Assembly: GCA_910585135.1 (NCBI GenBank)
Contig: CAJUEB010000011.1
Span: forward strand, 1-21,822
Reading direction: 5' to 3'
Length of the DNA: 21,822 bases
DNA from: an uncultured Eubacteriales bacterium
GTDB taxonomy: Bacteria; Bacillota; Clostridia; Peptostreptococcales; Anaerovoracaceae
Part shown: positions 6,395-13,318 of the stretch, piece after piece
Layout of the letters: the number at the start of each line of letters is the position of its first letter
How positions within the stretch are numbered: the stretch's first letter is position 1
Translations under genes and position numbers: made by a program
Notes under the pieces: generated by a model
The model's database searches: none
What the model saw: only the letters and a program-made list of their open reading frames with translations
What the model was told of the DNA's origin: nothing

Positions 6395-7143
6395 CAGCCA
6401 AACCTCCCTGTAATATAATCTTCCGTACGTTTATCCCTTGGCATGGAAAACAATGTTTCCGTTTTATCAAATTCCACCATGTCGCCCATTAAAAAGAATG
6501 CTGTTTTATCTGAGATCCGCGCGGCCTGCTGCATATTATGCGTAACGATCACGATGGTGTATTTTTTTTTCATTTCTATTGCAAGATCTTCAATTTTTGA
6601 AGTGGAAATCGGATCAAGGGCAGAAGTAGGCTCATCCATGAGAATCACTTCCGGTTCAACAGCCAGCGCCCTTGCAATGCAAATTCTCTGCTGCTGCCCT
6701 CCAGAAAGGCCTAATGCGCTTTTCTTTAACCGATCCTTCACTTCATCCCAGATGGCAACATCTTTTAAGCACTGCTCTACGATCGAATCCAATTTATCCT
6801 TAGAGCGGATTCCATGTGTCCGAGGTCCGTAAGCGATATTATCATATATGCTCATCGGAAACGGATTCGGTTTTTGAAAGACCATGCCGACCCGCCGCCT
6901 TAAATCGTTGACGTCTATTTTGCCGTAAATATCTTCGCCGTCCAAAAGCACCCTTCCCTCGATCCGGCAGTCCTCTACCAAATCGTTCATGCGATTGAGT
7001 GTCTTCAGGAGCGTCGATTTCCCGCAGCCTGACGGACCGATGAATGCGGTAATTTCCTTTTCAGGGATATTTAAGCTGATGTTTTTTAACGCCTGAAAGC
7101 TGCCATAAAAAAGCTGTAGATTTTCTATTGTGTATTTATCCAT
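6394..7143 (-). CDS. pstB: Phosphate ABC transporter ATPase PstB
   Basis: The ATP-hydrolysing subunit of high-affinity phosphate uptake, a peripheral dimer bound to PstC-PstA. 249 residues. Walker A GPSGCGKST is at residues 36-44, the Q-loop is in VFQKPNPFP, the signature LSGGQQQR at 146-153, Walker B VILMDEP follows, and the switch His is in VIVTHNMQQA. The PNPFP-type Q-loop and the MNDL element are typical of PstB. I choose ATG 7143 because GAGG lies seven bases upstream and the family begins at this point (MDKYTIENL); an in-frame start at 7182 would overlap pstA and add 13 residues unlike PstB. Confidence 0.97.
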   Translation of the reverse strand: MDKYTIENLQLFYGSFQALKNISLNIPEKEITAFIGPSGCGKSTLLKTLNRMNDLVEDCRIEGRVLLDGEDIYGKIDVNDLRRRVGMVFQKPNPFPMSIYDNIAYGPRTHGIRSKDKLDSIVEQCLKDVAIWDEVKDRLKKSALGLSGGQQQRICIARALAVEPEVILMDEPTSALDPISTSKIEDLAIEMKKKYTIVIVTHNMQQAARISDKTAFFLMGDMVEFDKTETLFSMPRDKRTEDYITGRFG

Positions 7144-7156
7144 ATCATTACCTCTG

Positions 7157-8011
7157 TTATCTCGCAACCAATTTTTTCGCAATCAGTCCTGAAATCCCGT
7201 TGATGCAAATTACGAGCACGAGAAGCACCACGGCCGTAGCATATGCCTCATCCGTATAAAGACCTTCTGAAAGCAAAGCGTACATATGAACTGACAGCGT
7301 CCTTGCCGAATCGAAGATGCTTCCTGGAACCTGGGCGACAGTGCCTGCTGTAAAAAGCAGCGCAGCGCTTTCCCCGACGATCCTGCCGATCGCCAGGATG
7401 ATTCCTGCCAGGATTCCCGGCACAGCACAGGGCAGGATCAGTTTAAATATCGTATAGCGTTTTCCTGCGCCAAGGCCGAAGCTGCCCTCACGATATGAAT
7501 CGGGAACGGATAGCAGCGCTTCCTCCGTCGTACGAATGATGAGAGGCAAAATCATGATTGCCAGCGTAACCGCTCCTGCGAGGAAAGAATAGCTCCACCC
7601 CAGCATAACCACGAACAGAATATACCCGAACAAGCCGTATACGATAGAGGGAATCCCCTGCAAGGTTTCGGCCGTCAGCCTCATCACCTTGACCAGCCTG
7701 CTGCCCCGTTTCGCATATTCTACCAAATAGATTGCTGAGAAAACCCCGACGGGTACTGCCATAACAAGCGATAACACCGTCATATAGACCGTACTGACGA
7801 TCGCAGGCATCATCGACATATTCTCCGTATTAAACGTCCATGCGAACAGCTCTGGCTTGATATGTGAAATGCCATTGACCAGAATATACCCGATCAAGGA
7901 AACAATGATTGCCGCCGTGATAACCGCCGATATGATTACCATGATGCGCATTGCCAAGGAAGCAGGTCTCCGCTTGTATACGATCCAGAAGTTACCGTTA
8001 TTTTCCTTCAT
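7157..8011 (-). CDS. pstA: Phosphate ABC transporter permease PstA
   Basis: One of the two membrane subunits of the phosphate channel. 284 residues with about six hydrophobic segments, the first after a basic cytoplasmic start (YKRRPASLAMR). The coupling-helix region that contacts PstB is recognisable in EGSFGLGAGKRYTIFKLILP, and GIPSIVYGLFG and IGRIVGESAALLFTAGT are typical of PstA. ATG 8011 overlaps the pstC stop by one base (TGATG), with AGGAGG eight bases upstream; a TTG three bases earlier is possible. The stop lies 13 bases before the pstB start. Confidence 0.96.
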   Translation of the reverse strand: MKENNGNFWIVYKRRPASLAMRIMVIISAVITAAIIVSLIGYILVNGISHIKPELFAWTFNTENMSMMPAIVSTVYMTVLSLVMAVPVGVFSAIYLVEYAKRGSRLVKVMRLTAETLQGIPSIVYGLFGYILFVVMLGWSYSFLAGAVTLAIMILPLIIRTTEEALLSVPDSYREGSFGLGAGKRYTIFKLILPCAVPGILAGIILAIGRIVGESAALLFTAGTVAQVPGSIFDSARTLSVHMYALLSEGLYTDEAYATAVVLLVLVICINGISGLIAKKLVAR

Positions 8012-8859
8012 CAAGCTCCCCTCCTTTTTAATGCGGTAAATGACAGATTGATCAACAGGATGAAAACGAAGAGTACGACAGCCGTCGCAATGAGCGCATC
8101 ACGGTGAAGCCCTGATGCATACCCCATCTCCAACACGATATTTGCCGTAAGCGTCCGTACGCCTGATGTAATATGTTCGGGCAAAATCGCTTGATTCCCG
8201 CAGACCATCACCACTGCCATCGTCTCCCCGATCGCCCTGCCAATTCCCAGAATCACACCTGCCAGAATTCCCATTTTAGCGGCGGGCAGCACCGCCCGGA
8301 AAATGCTCCGCTCCTTTGTAGCCCCCAGCGCCAAAGAGCCTTCATAATAATGCTCTGGCACTGCCCTGATATTTGACTCTGAAACATTGATAATCGTTGG
8401 CAGAATCATGATCCCCAGCAGGACAGAAGCTGTCAACAGGCTTTTCCCGCTGCCTCCTGCATAATTCTGCACCAGCGGAACGACCACCATTAGCCCAAAG
8501 AAGCCGTAAACAATGGAGGGAATCCCTGCCAGCAGATTAATGGCAGGCTTTGCAATCCGGTACAGCCCTTTTGGGCAATACCGTGCTAGAAAAACCGCGC
8601 AGAAAAGCCCGATCGGAACACCGATGATGATTGCCCCGGCAGTCACATAAATGCTGCCGATAATCATCGGAAAGATTCCGTATAAGCCCTGGCCTGGTTT
8701 CCATGATCTGCCAAGCAGGAAGTCAAAAGGTCCAATCTCCAGGATAGCCGGTATCCCGCTCGCAAACAGGAATACGCATATGAGGATTACCGCAATGATC
8801 GATACGCATGCTGCTGCCAAAAATACGGCCTTCATGGCGTTTTCACTATGATTACGCAT
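8011..8859 (-). CDS. pstC: Phosphate ABC transporter permease PstC
   Basis: Partner of PstA in the phosphate channel. 282 residues with six predicted membrane segments. PstC features include FDFLLGRSWKP after the first helix, GIFPMIIGSIYVT, AGIPSIVYGFFG, the coupling-helix region EGSLALGATKERSIFRAVLP, and IGRAIGETMAVVMVCGN. It follows pstS by about 25 bases, with an AGGTG ribosome site seven bases before the ATG, and overlaps pstA by one base. Confidence 0.96.
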   Translation of the reverse strand: MRNHSENAMKAVFLAAACVSIIAVILICVFLFASGIPAILEIGPFDFLLGRSWKPGQGLYGIFPMIIGSIYVTAGAIIIGVPIGLFCAVFLARYCPKGLYRIAKPAINLLAGIPSIVYGFFGLMVVVPLVQNYAGGSGKSLLTASVLLGIMILPTIINVSESNIRAVPEHYYEGSLALGATKERSIFRAVLPAAKMGILAGVILGIGRAIGETMAVVMVCGNQAILPEHITSGVRTLTANIVLEMGYASGLHRDALIATAVVLFVFILLINLSFTALKRRGA

Positions 8860-8883
8860 TATTGTGCACCTGACCTTCCGATC

Positions 8884-9756
8884 CTACTGGACATCTGCCC
8901 AGTTTGTGATCTCTCCAGTGAAAATCTGCATGATTTCTTCCATCGCCAAGTCCTCGACATCATTTGTTTTATTCACGATCACTGCAATTCCGTCTAAAGC
9001 GATTTCCTGTGTGTCAAGCCCTTTTTCCACTTCATCATCTGCTAATGCTCTTGATGCCATGCCGATATCGCATACGCCTTCGATGGTACTTTGAATGCCT
9101 GCGCCTGATCCGGTTTGCTGAATCTCGATAGCAACATCAGGGTTTTGTTTCTTGTATTGATCAGCCAGCACCTCCATGACCGGCGCTACCGAAGTGGAAC
9201 CTGCCAGCGTAATACTGCCGGAAAGCCCTTTTGCCTGATAACCCTCAGCTTCGCCGTTGATGGCAATATAGCCTTCTTCTTCAATGATTGCCTGCCCATC
9301 AGCGCTCATGATAAAATTGACGAAATCCTGCGGAAGTTCCGCAAGTTTACCTTTCGTTACGATATTAAACGGTCTCTGTAGCTCATAGTCACCGCTTTTC
9401 ACGCTATCAACGGAAGCTGCAACGCCATTTACTTTAACAGCCTTCACCTGTTCGCTCATAGATCCCATTGAGATATATCCGATCGCAGCTTCGTTGCCTG
9501 CCACCGACTGGGTAACGACCGACGTGCTATTTGAAATTTCTGCACTGTCAACAGTGCGGTCGGTATCACCTGAAAGCACACCTGTTATCTCAACGAAGGC
9601 ATCTCTTGTTCCCGAGCCTTCTTCGCGGGAAATCACTGTGATATCCTGCCCGCTGGCCGCATCCTTGGCATCCCCGCCGCCACAGCCGGAAATGCCAAAT
9701 GCCATCAATGCTGCCAAACCAAACGCCATAGCTTTTTTTAACTTGTTCTTTTTCAT
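8884..9756 (-). CDS. pstS: Phosphate-binding lipoprotein PstS, apparently circularly permuted
   Basis: The extracellular receptor that captures phosphate and delivers it to PstC-PstA. A lysine-rich signal peptide ends in a lipobox (ISGC, C25), so the protein is lipid-anchored. All PstS phosphate-site motifs are present, but the order is reversed. VISREEGSGTRDAF, normally in the second half, is at residues 41-54 just after the anchor and leads through AIGYISMGS to GQAIIEEEGYIAI (155-167), normally the C-terminus. Then come ITLAGSTSVAP (182-192), TGSGAGI (215-221) and DIGMASR (230-236), normally N-terminal, and the protein ends at FTGEITNWADVQ, normally mid-sequence. The linker at 168-181 joins the old C- and N-termini. 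Length (290) fits a complete two-lobe protein, so I expect it to work. AGGAGG lies five bases before the ATG. First gene of the pst operon. Confidence 0.94.
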   Translation of the reverse strand: MKKNKLKKAMAFGLAALMAFGISGCGGGDAKDAASGQDITVISREEGSGTRDAFVEITGVLSGDTDRTVDSAEISNSTSVVTQSVAGNEAAIGYISMGSMSEQVKAVKVNGVAASVDSVKSGDYELQRPFNIVTKGKLAELPQDFVNFIMSADGQAIIEEEGYIAINGEAEGYQAKGLSGSITLAGSTSVAPVMEVLADQYKKQNPDVAIEIQQTGSGAGIQSTIEGVCDIGMASRALADDEVEKGLDTQEIALDGIAVIVNKTNDVEDLAMEEIMQIFTGEITNWADVQ

Positions 9757-9769
9757 TTTGTCCTCCTTC

Positions 9770-9795
9770 TGAAAGCCGTCTGCATCAGGCTTTCA
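9770..9795 (-). promoter_or_regulatory. Hairpin in the pstS leader next to the ribosome site
   Basis: On the minus strand TGAAAGCC, a ten-base loop and GGCTTTCA form eight perfect pairs. The stem ends at the base before the AAGGAGG ribosome site of pstS. There is no T-tract, so it is not a terminator; it may stabilise the mRNA 5' end or affect translation. Confidence 0.5.
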
Positions 9796-9833
9796 CCTTC
9801 CATGTTATAGTTTTTCTCGTTTGTACGATTTGT

Positions 9834-9888
9834 ATTATAGATATCTTCTGTTAAATCTAAAATCTTGTTTTCATTAAGTTTACGTAAA
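9834..9888 (-). promoter_or_regulatory. pst operon promoter with candidate Pho boxes
   Basis: Minus-strand TATAAT lies at 9834-9839 and the matching -35 position (TTTTAG) is poor, as expected for an activated promoter. Directly upstream, four related hexamers begin at 9888, 9877, 9866 and 9855: TTTACG, TTAATG, AAGATT and TTTAAC, exactly 11 bases apart. Firmicute PhoP binds direct TTAACA-like repeats at this spacing upstream of the -10. The match of individual boxes is loose, so the assignment rests mainly on phasing and context. Confidence 0.5.
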
Positions 9889-10011
9889 TAAAATCGAGAA
9901 TATTATACGAACATGTTAAGAAAAAATTAATTGAACCACCTAAAAACTAGCCCTGCCTCAAATGCAGCGTTTTTATCATGCGAAAAACACTGCCATCTGC
10001 GCCTCTATTTG

Positions 10012-10059
10012 AAAAAGGAGCTGCACATCAGAAATTCATCTAATGCACAACTCCTTTTT
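10012..10059 (-). terminator. Terminator of the pncA-nadE operon
   Basis: AAAAAGGAG at 10012-10020 is complementary to CTCCTTTTT at 10051-10059, and the long loop folds further through TGCA/TGCA and AGA/TCT pairs. The run of T in both directions makes it usable on either strand; position just after the nadE stop makes the minus strand the likely one. Confidence 0.7.
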
Positions 10060-10092
10060 TAACTTTTAGTTAATAAAGAAAACGTTTTCCGT

Positions 10093-10833
10093 TTACTTCC
10101 CCGGCTCATATTCAAAGACGGGCATCGGCTGTAACTTAAACAGATTCATTTGGTGCAGGCGGTCGATCCGCTCTTTTATCGCCGCATCCTCACACACGCC
10201 TTCCCGGATATAACGGTCAAGCACTGCATAGGTAAAGCCGAGATTATCCTCATCCGTCAGCCCGCACAATCCGTCGATCGGCACTTTTTCAACGAACAGA
10301 TCAGGCAGGCCGCACGCACGCCCCACCGCTTTGACCTCCTGTACCGTCAGCTTCGACAACGGACTGAAATCACCTGCGCCGTCGCCGAATTTCGTTGCAT
10401 AGCCAACCCAGTCCTCCGACAAATTACAGGTATTTGCCACCCGGCCATTGACGCTCTGCGACACCGCATACAGCGCGGCCATGCGAAGCCTCGGCGGCAA
10501 ATTGACCTTTGCCTGTCCTTCGAAACTGTCAAAATGCTTGGAAAGCTCCCGGATCACGCCGTCATATGCGTCCTTGATGTTCACCACGATGCTTTCAATG
10601 CCCAGGTGTTCTGCCAGCTTATGGGAAACATCGATATCAAACTGCTCGCCATTTGGCATCATCACGCCCAGCACCCTGGTCTTTCCGAGCGCCGCAACGC
10701 ACAGAGCCGCCACCACGGAGCTGTCCTTACCGCCGGAAAGCCCGACTACCGCCTTGCAGCCTTTCCCGTTCTCTGAAAACCAATCCCGTATCCACTTCAC
10801 AATATCATCTTTTACCTTATCTGCCTGAAACAT
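10093..10833 (-). CDS. nadE: NAD synthetase NadE, short form
   Basis: Converts nicotinic acid adenine dinucleotide to NAD with ATP; this short form lacks a glutaminase domain and so probably uses ammonia. 246 residues. The PP-loop SGGKDSS is at residues 33-39; LPPRLRMAALYAVSQ, the NLSEDWVGYATKFGDGAGDFSPL-type ATP/NaAD region (residues about 137-159) and a PIDGLCGLTDEDNLGF-type C-terminal loop (about 195-210) all fit NadE. GGGAGG lies seven bases before the ATG. The first 17 bases overlap the end of the upstream nicotinamidase gene, so the two are one operon for nicotinamide salvage. Confidence 0.95.
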   Translation of the reverse strand: MFQADKVKDDIVKWIRDWFSENGKGCKAVVGLSGGKDSSVVAALCVAALGKTRVLGVMMPNGEQFDIDVSHKLAEHLGIESIVVNIKDAYDGVIRELSKHFDSFEGQAKVNLPPRLRMAALYAVSQSVNGRVANTCNLSEDWVGYATKFGDGAGDFSPLSKLTVQEVKAVGRACGLPDLFVEKVPIDGLCGLTDEDNLGFTYAVLDRYIREGVCEDAAIKERIDRLHQMNLFKLQPMPVFEYEPGK

Positions 10834-11365
10834 TTTCCTGCCTCCCTGTTATTTCGATTTGACACATATCCATCGCCGTAAGTGCATTTTCATGCGTTTT
10901 AGGCGTCACCCCGGCGCAGCACGATACATCCACCCTGACCGGAATCTCCCAGAAAGCGGCTTTTACCAGCATCGCATTGGAAATCACGCAGATATCCGTG
11001 CAAAGCCCCACAAGCTCGATATTCGCAAGCGGCTTCTTTTCATTCAGCTCCTTTAGCGTTTCCACCAGCGCAAACGATCCGAAGGTCGGTTTATCGATCA
11101 CCATGCTATTGCCCACGTTAAGCGCCTCCGATATCTGCCAGCCCGGCGTTCCCTTGATGCAATGTGCTACAGGAAGCTTCCTTCCCTCCTGCGTTTGAAG
11201 ATAATCTTCCGTGTGCGTATCCCGCGTAAAAATCACCGCATCCCCATTCCTGCGGTATGCTTCGATTTTTTCCGCTACGCGGGGAACGATCGCGACGGCT
11301 TCCTTCGTCCCCAAAACACCGTCGATAAAATCCTTTTGCATATCGACGACAATCAATGCTTTCAT
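10817..11365 (-). CDS. pncA: Nicotinamidase-type cysteine hydrolase (isochorismatase fold)
   Basis: Probably hydrolyses nicotinamide to nicotinic acid and ammonia, feeding NAD synthesis. The 182-residue protein shows the isochorismatase-fold catalytic triad: D8 (VVDMQKDF), K92 (DKPTFGSF) and C126 (LCTDICV). The metal ligands expected of nicotinamidases are present as D49 and H51 (TRDTH) and H68 (VAHCIKGT). Many characterised PncA proteins have CTDYCV where this has CTDICV, so another amide substrate is possible, but the overlap with nadE argues for nicotinamide. ATG 11365 has GGAGG eight bases upstream and begins MKALIVVDMQ as the family does; an upstream in-frame start at 11404 is less likely. 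Confidence 0.85.
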   Translation of the reverse strand: MKALIVVDMQKDFIDGVLGTKEAVAIVPRVAEKIEAYRRNGDAVIFTRDTHTEDYLQTQEGRKLPVAHCIKGTPGWQISEALNVGNSMVIDKPTFGSFALVETLKELNEKKPLANIELVGLCTDICVISNAMLVKAAFWEIPVRVDVSCCAGVTPKTHENALTAMDMCQIEITGRQENVSGR

Positions 11366-11537
11366 CGTAGTTACCTCCCGTATCCAAATACTGCCTGCGG
11401 CCAATACCTTCCGGAAGCAATATTTTTTATGAACAATATATCACCAATATATTACCAGCATTCCCATGGTTGCACAAGGCTAGACCAGATATTGCTCTCA
11501 TAAAAGGTAAGAATATCCCTTTCCCCTGATTATTTCA

Positions 11538-11566
11538 TTGAATTCATTGGATAAAAATGTTATACT
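11538..11566 (+). promoter_or_regulatory. Promoter of the GNAT gene, predicting a leaderless mRNA
   Basis: TTGAAT (11538-11543), 17-base spacer, TATACT (11561-11566) preceded by TGT. The ATG at 11573 falls where transcription should begin, about seven bases after the -10. No ribosome site lies before the ATG. The nine-base TGAATTCAT occurs at 11539-11547 and again at 11566-11574, flanking the core promoter. Confidence 0.7.
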
Positions 11567-11572
11567 GAATTC

Positions 11573-12226
11573 ATGAATCCATTAAAAAATTTGAAGATCC
11601 CCGGATTGTATCGAATCAAAAAATCCGACAGGGAAAAAGTAATCCGCACATATTTAAGTGCATTTCAGAAATATCCAAAGCTTATGAGCGCCTTCCCCGG
11701 GCAGCGGGAACGGCTTTTTGCATTGGAAGCGACGATCCGCTACTACTGCGCCTATGATCTTCATTACGGCGCAGGGTTTAGCCTGGACGATGAAGTCAAC
11801 GAAGCTGTGTTACTGATCCATTCGGATCAAATGAATTACAGTCTGCCGAAGCATATCATTTCCGGCAGCTACAGCCGCGAGTATCGAAAAGTGATGAAGC
11901 TTCTGACCCCAGCCGACCGCCATAAACGGACTGAGCTGTTTGACGAACTCGACGCCCTTGAAAAAAACGTGGAGATCCCTTCTCCGCATCTTTACCTGGA
12001 TTTTCTGGGAACGAAGCCAAAATACCAGGGACAGGGACGCGGACGCAAAATGATGAAAAAAATCTGCGGTTACGCCGACAGCATCAGCCTGCCGATCATG
12101 CTCTTTACCAACACAGAGGCAGACATAACGTTTTACCAAAGCTTGGGATTTCACATCATCGGTGAAACTGCATCAGAAAAATTCGGCTTTACCAATACTT
12201 ACCTTCTCTACGAACCACAAATTTAA
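11573..12226 (+). CDS. GNAT-family N-acetyltransferase
   Basis: 217 residues. The acetyl-CoA-binding motif A is LGTKPKYQGQGRGRKMM with the QGQGRG loop at 152-157, followed by motif B with FYQSLGFHIIGE (188-199), both diagnostic of GCN5-related acetyltransferases. The N-terminal part (residues 12-135) is longer than in minimal GNATs and resembles the subgroup with LYRIKKSDREKVIRTYLSAF-like openings. The acceptor substrate cannot be told. Only ATG 11573 precedes the domain; the next in-frame Met (39) would cut into it. No ribosome site is present and the promoter position implies a leaderless transcript. Single gene, flanked by minus-strand genes on both sides. Confidence 0.88.
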   Translation: MNPLKNLKIPGLYRIKKSDREKVIRTYLSAFQKYPKLMSAFPGQRERLFALEATIRYYCAYDLHYGAGFSLDDEVNEAVLLIHSDQMNYSLPKHIISGSYSREYRKVMKLLTPADRHKRTELFDELDALEKNVEIPSPHLYLDFLGTKPKYQGQGRGRKMMKKICGYADSISLPIMLFTNTEADITFYQSLGFHIIGETASEKFGFTNTYLLYEPQI

Positions 12227-12233
12227 ATACGGA

Positions 12234-12259
12234 AGGTTTCGCTTTTCGCTGCGAAACCT
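12234..12259. terminator. Hairpin after the GNAT gene
   Basis: AGGTTTCGC, eight-base loop, GCGAAACCT: nine perfect pairs eight bases after the GNAT stop. No T-tract follows on the plus strand, so termination strength is uncertain. Confidence 0.45.
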
Positions 12260-12356
12260 GCCCATTTAGCATAGGAAGCAAACGATCCGCCCATCCATCA
12301 GCAAGGGCAAAAATCCACTAACGCATTGATTCAATTGAAAATTCACGCATTCATAT

Positions 12357-12385
12357 AAGGCTGTAGGCAAATGCTATACAGCCTT
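12357..12385 (-). terminator. Hairpin enclosing the stop of the MBL gene
   Basis: On the minus strand AAGGCTGTA pairs perfectly with TACAGCCTT across an 11-base loop. The stem carries the last codons of the MBL-fold gene and the TAG stop is the first part of the loop. The sequence after the stem (ATATGAAT) has only a few T, so it is a weak candidate terminator. Confidence 0.45.
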
Positions 12386-13318
12386 TAAAAATGCTTTTAT
12401 AATCGCTTTAGAATTGATAAGGAACGCATCCATTGGCTGTATTTCCTCCATCCGCACGTCCCAGTATTTGTCCACATAACGCTTTAGCATTTCTTCATCC
12501 GTCAGCCCCTGCCTGTGCATATCCCCGATAAATGCCAGCTTCTCCTCGCAGGCTGCTGCGAGCATCTCCCAATACTGCTCATTGAAATTCTTTGGCAGCA
12601 GGCCGAAATGCGGCAAACACAAGTACTCCGCCTGATATGCCATGCACTTTTTCATCGAATTCACCGCGTCGCTATAGCTTTTTAAAAACGGCGTATGTAC
12701 AGTTTCCCCGATTTCCAGCATTCCTGTGCTTTCGCTTGCAAAGAGCAGTCTGGCTGGCTCAAACGCATAGCTCATGGAACAATCGGTATGCCCTTTTGTT
12801 TCCATGGCAACCATTTTCTCCTTTCCAAAAGACACCTCGTCTCCGTCATGAAGCACGATGTCCACGCCAAGACCATCCACCGGAATTTCCTCCGTGCTTC
12901 CCGGCAAAAAAAGATCGCGGGCGGACGTTCCGAGCTCTTTGATCAGCTTTCTGGCATTCGGTCTTTGCAGTACGCGCTGCGCCTTTTCCCCGCCAAAAAC
13001 ACAAACGCCCGGAAAAGCCTTTCTGATGTAAGGAAGCGCACCGATATGATCATAATGGGAATGGCTTAAAAATACGAAATCAAGCTGCCCCCGGTTTTGC
13101 TCCGCCAGCTTATCCTTAATATTTTTCACGGTAGCCTTACCGCAGTATGCCATGCCGCAGTCGTAGAGGGCTGTTTTTTCACTTCCTATAATCAGAAACG
13201 TCTCGCCGCCATTTCCCGATGTGACCCGGTGTATATTCGCGGGAAAATCGAAACGATCATGCGACTTGCCAAACACATTAAACAATACGACGTCATTGAT
13301 TTTCGGTTTATCGTTCAT
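12374..13318 (-). CDS. Metallo-beta-lactamase-fold hydrolase
   Basis: 314 residues of the MBL superfamily, which use one or two metal ions to hydrolyse varied substrates. HSHYDH at residues 86-91 is the HxHxDH metal motif, H177 in KGHTDCSMSY the next ligand, and H237 in LPHFG the last. The usual bridging Asp appears replaced: where GD is expected the protein has ASESTGM. The C-terminal part (about 240-314) is helical. No specific substrate can be named. I choose ATG 13318, nine bases after AAGGAG; a GTG at 13360 in frame is unlikely. The start overlaps the rarD stop by 11 bases. Fourth and last gene of the murI operon. Confidence 0.85.
   Translation of the reverse strand: MNDKPKINDVVLFNVFGKSHDRFDFPANIHRVTSGNGGETFLIIGSEKTALYDCGMAYCGKATVKNIKDKLAEQNRGQLDFVFLSHSHYDHIGALPYIRKAFPGVCVFGGEKAQRVLQRPNARKLIKELGTSARDLFLPGSTEEIPVDGLGVDIVLHDGDEVSFGKEKMVAMETKGHTDCSMSYAFEPARLLFASESTGMLEIGETVHTPFLKSYSDAVNSMKKCMAYQAEYLCLPHFGLLPKNFNEQYWEMLAAACEEKLAFIGDMHRQGLTDEEMLKRYVDKYWDVRMEEIQPMDAFLINSKAIIKAFLKAV

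Larger units (their letters stand above)
9757..10092. other. Intergenic interval between pstS and nadE
   Basis: About 335 bases with no gene seen. It contains the pstS leader hairpin and promoter, a second TATAAT on the minus strand at 9902-9907 without a good -35, an imperfect hairpin at 9964-9993 (GCAG, mismatch, GTTTTT against AAAAAC, mismatch, CTGC) and the nadE terminator at 10012-10059. Confidence 0.6.

Noticed and set aside
7144..7182. Longer PstB starting at 7182
   Set aside because: It would overlap pstA and lacks family similarity; GAGG is well placed before 7143.
9902..9907. Second TATAAT upstream of pstS
   Set aside because: No acceptable -35 at 15-19 bases; the box at 9834-9839 next to the phased repeats fits better.
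9964..9993. Hairpin GCAGcGTTTTT/AAAAACaCTGC as a terminator or riboswitch
   Set aside because: It has no T-tract, contains a mismatch and matches no riboswitch class I know.
11366..11450. Promoter for the pncA-nadE operon (TTGGTG, 17 bases, AATATT)
   Set aside because: The region is AT-rich and both boxes match poorly, so I could not separate this from chance.
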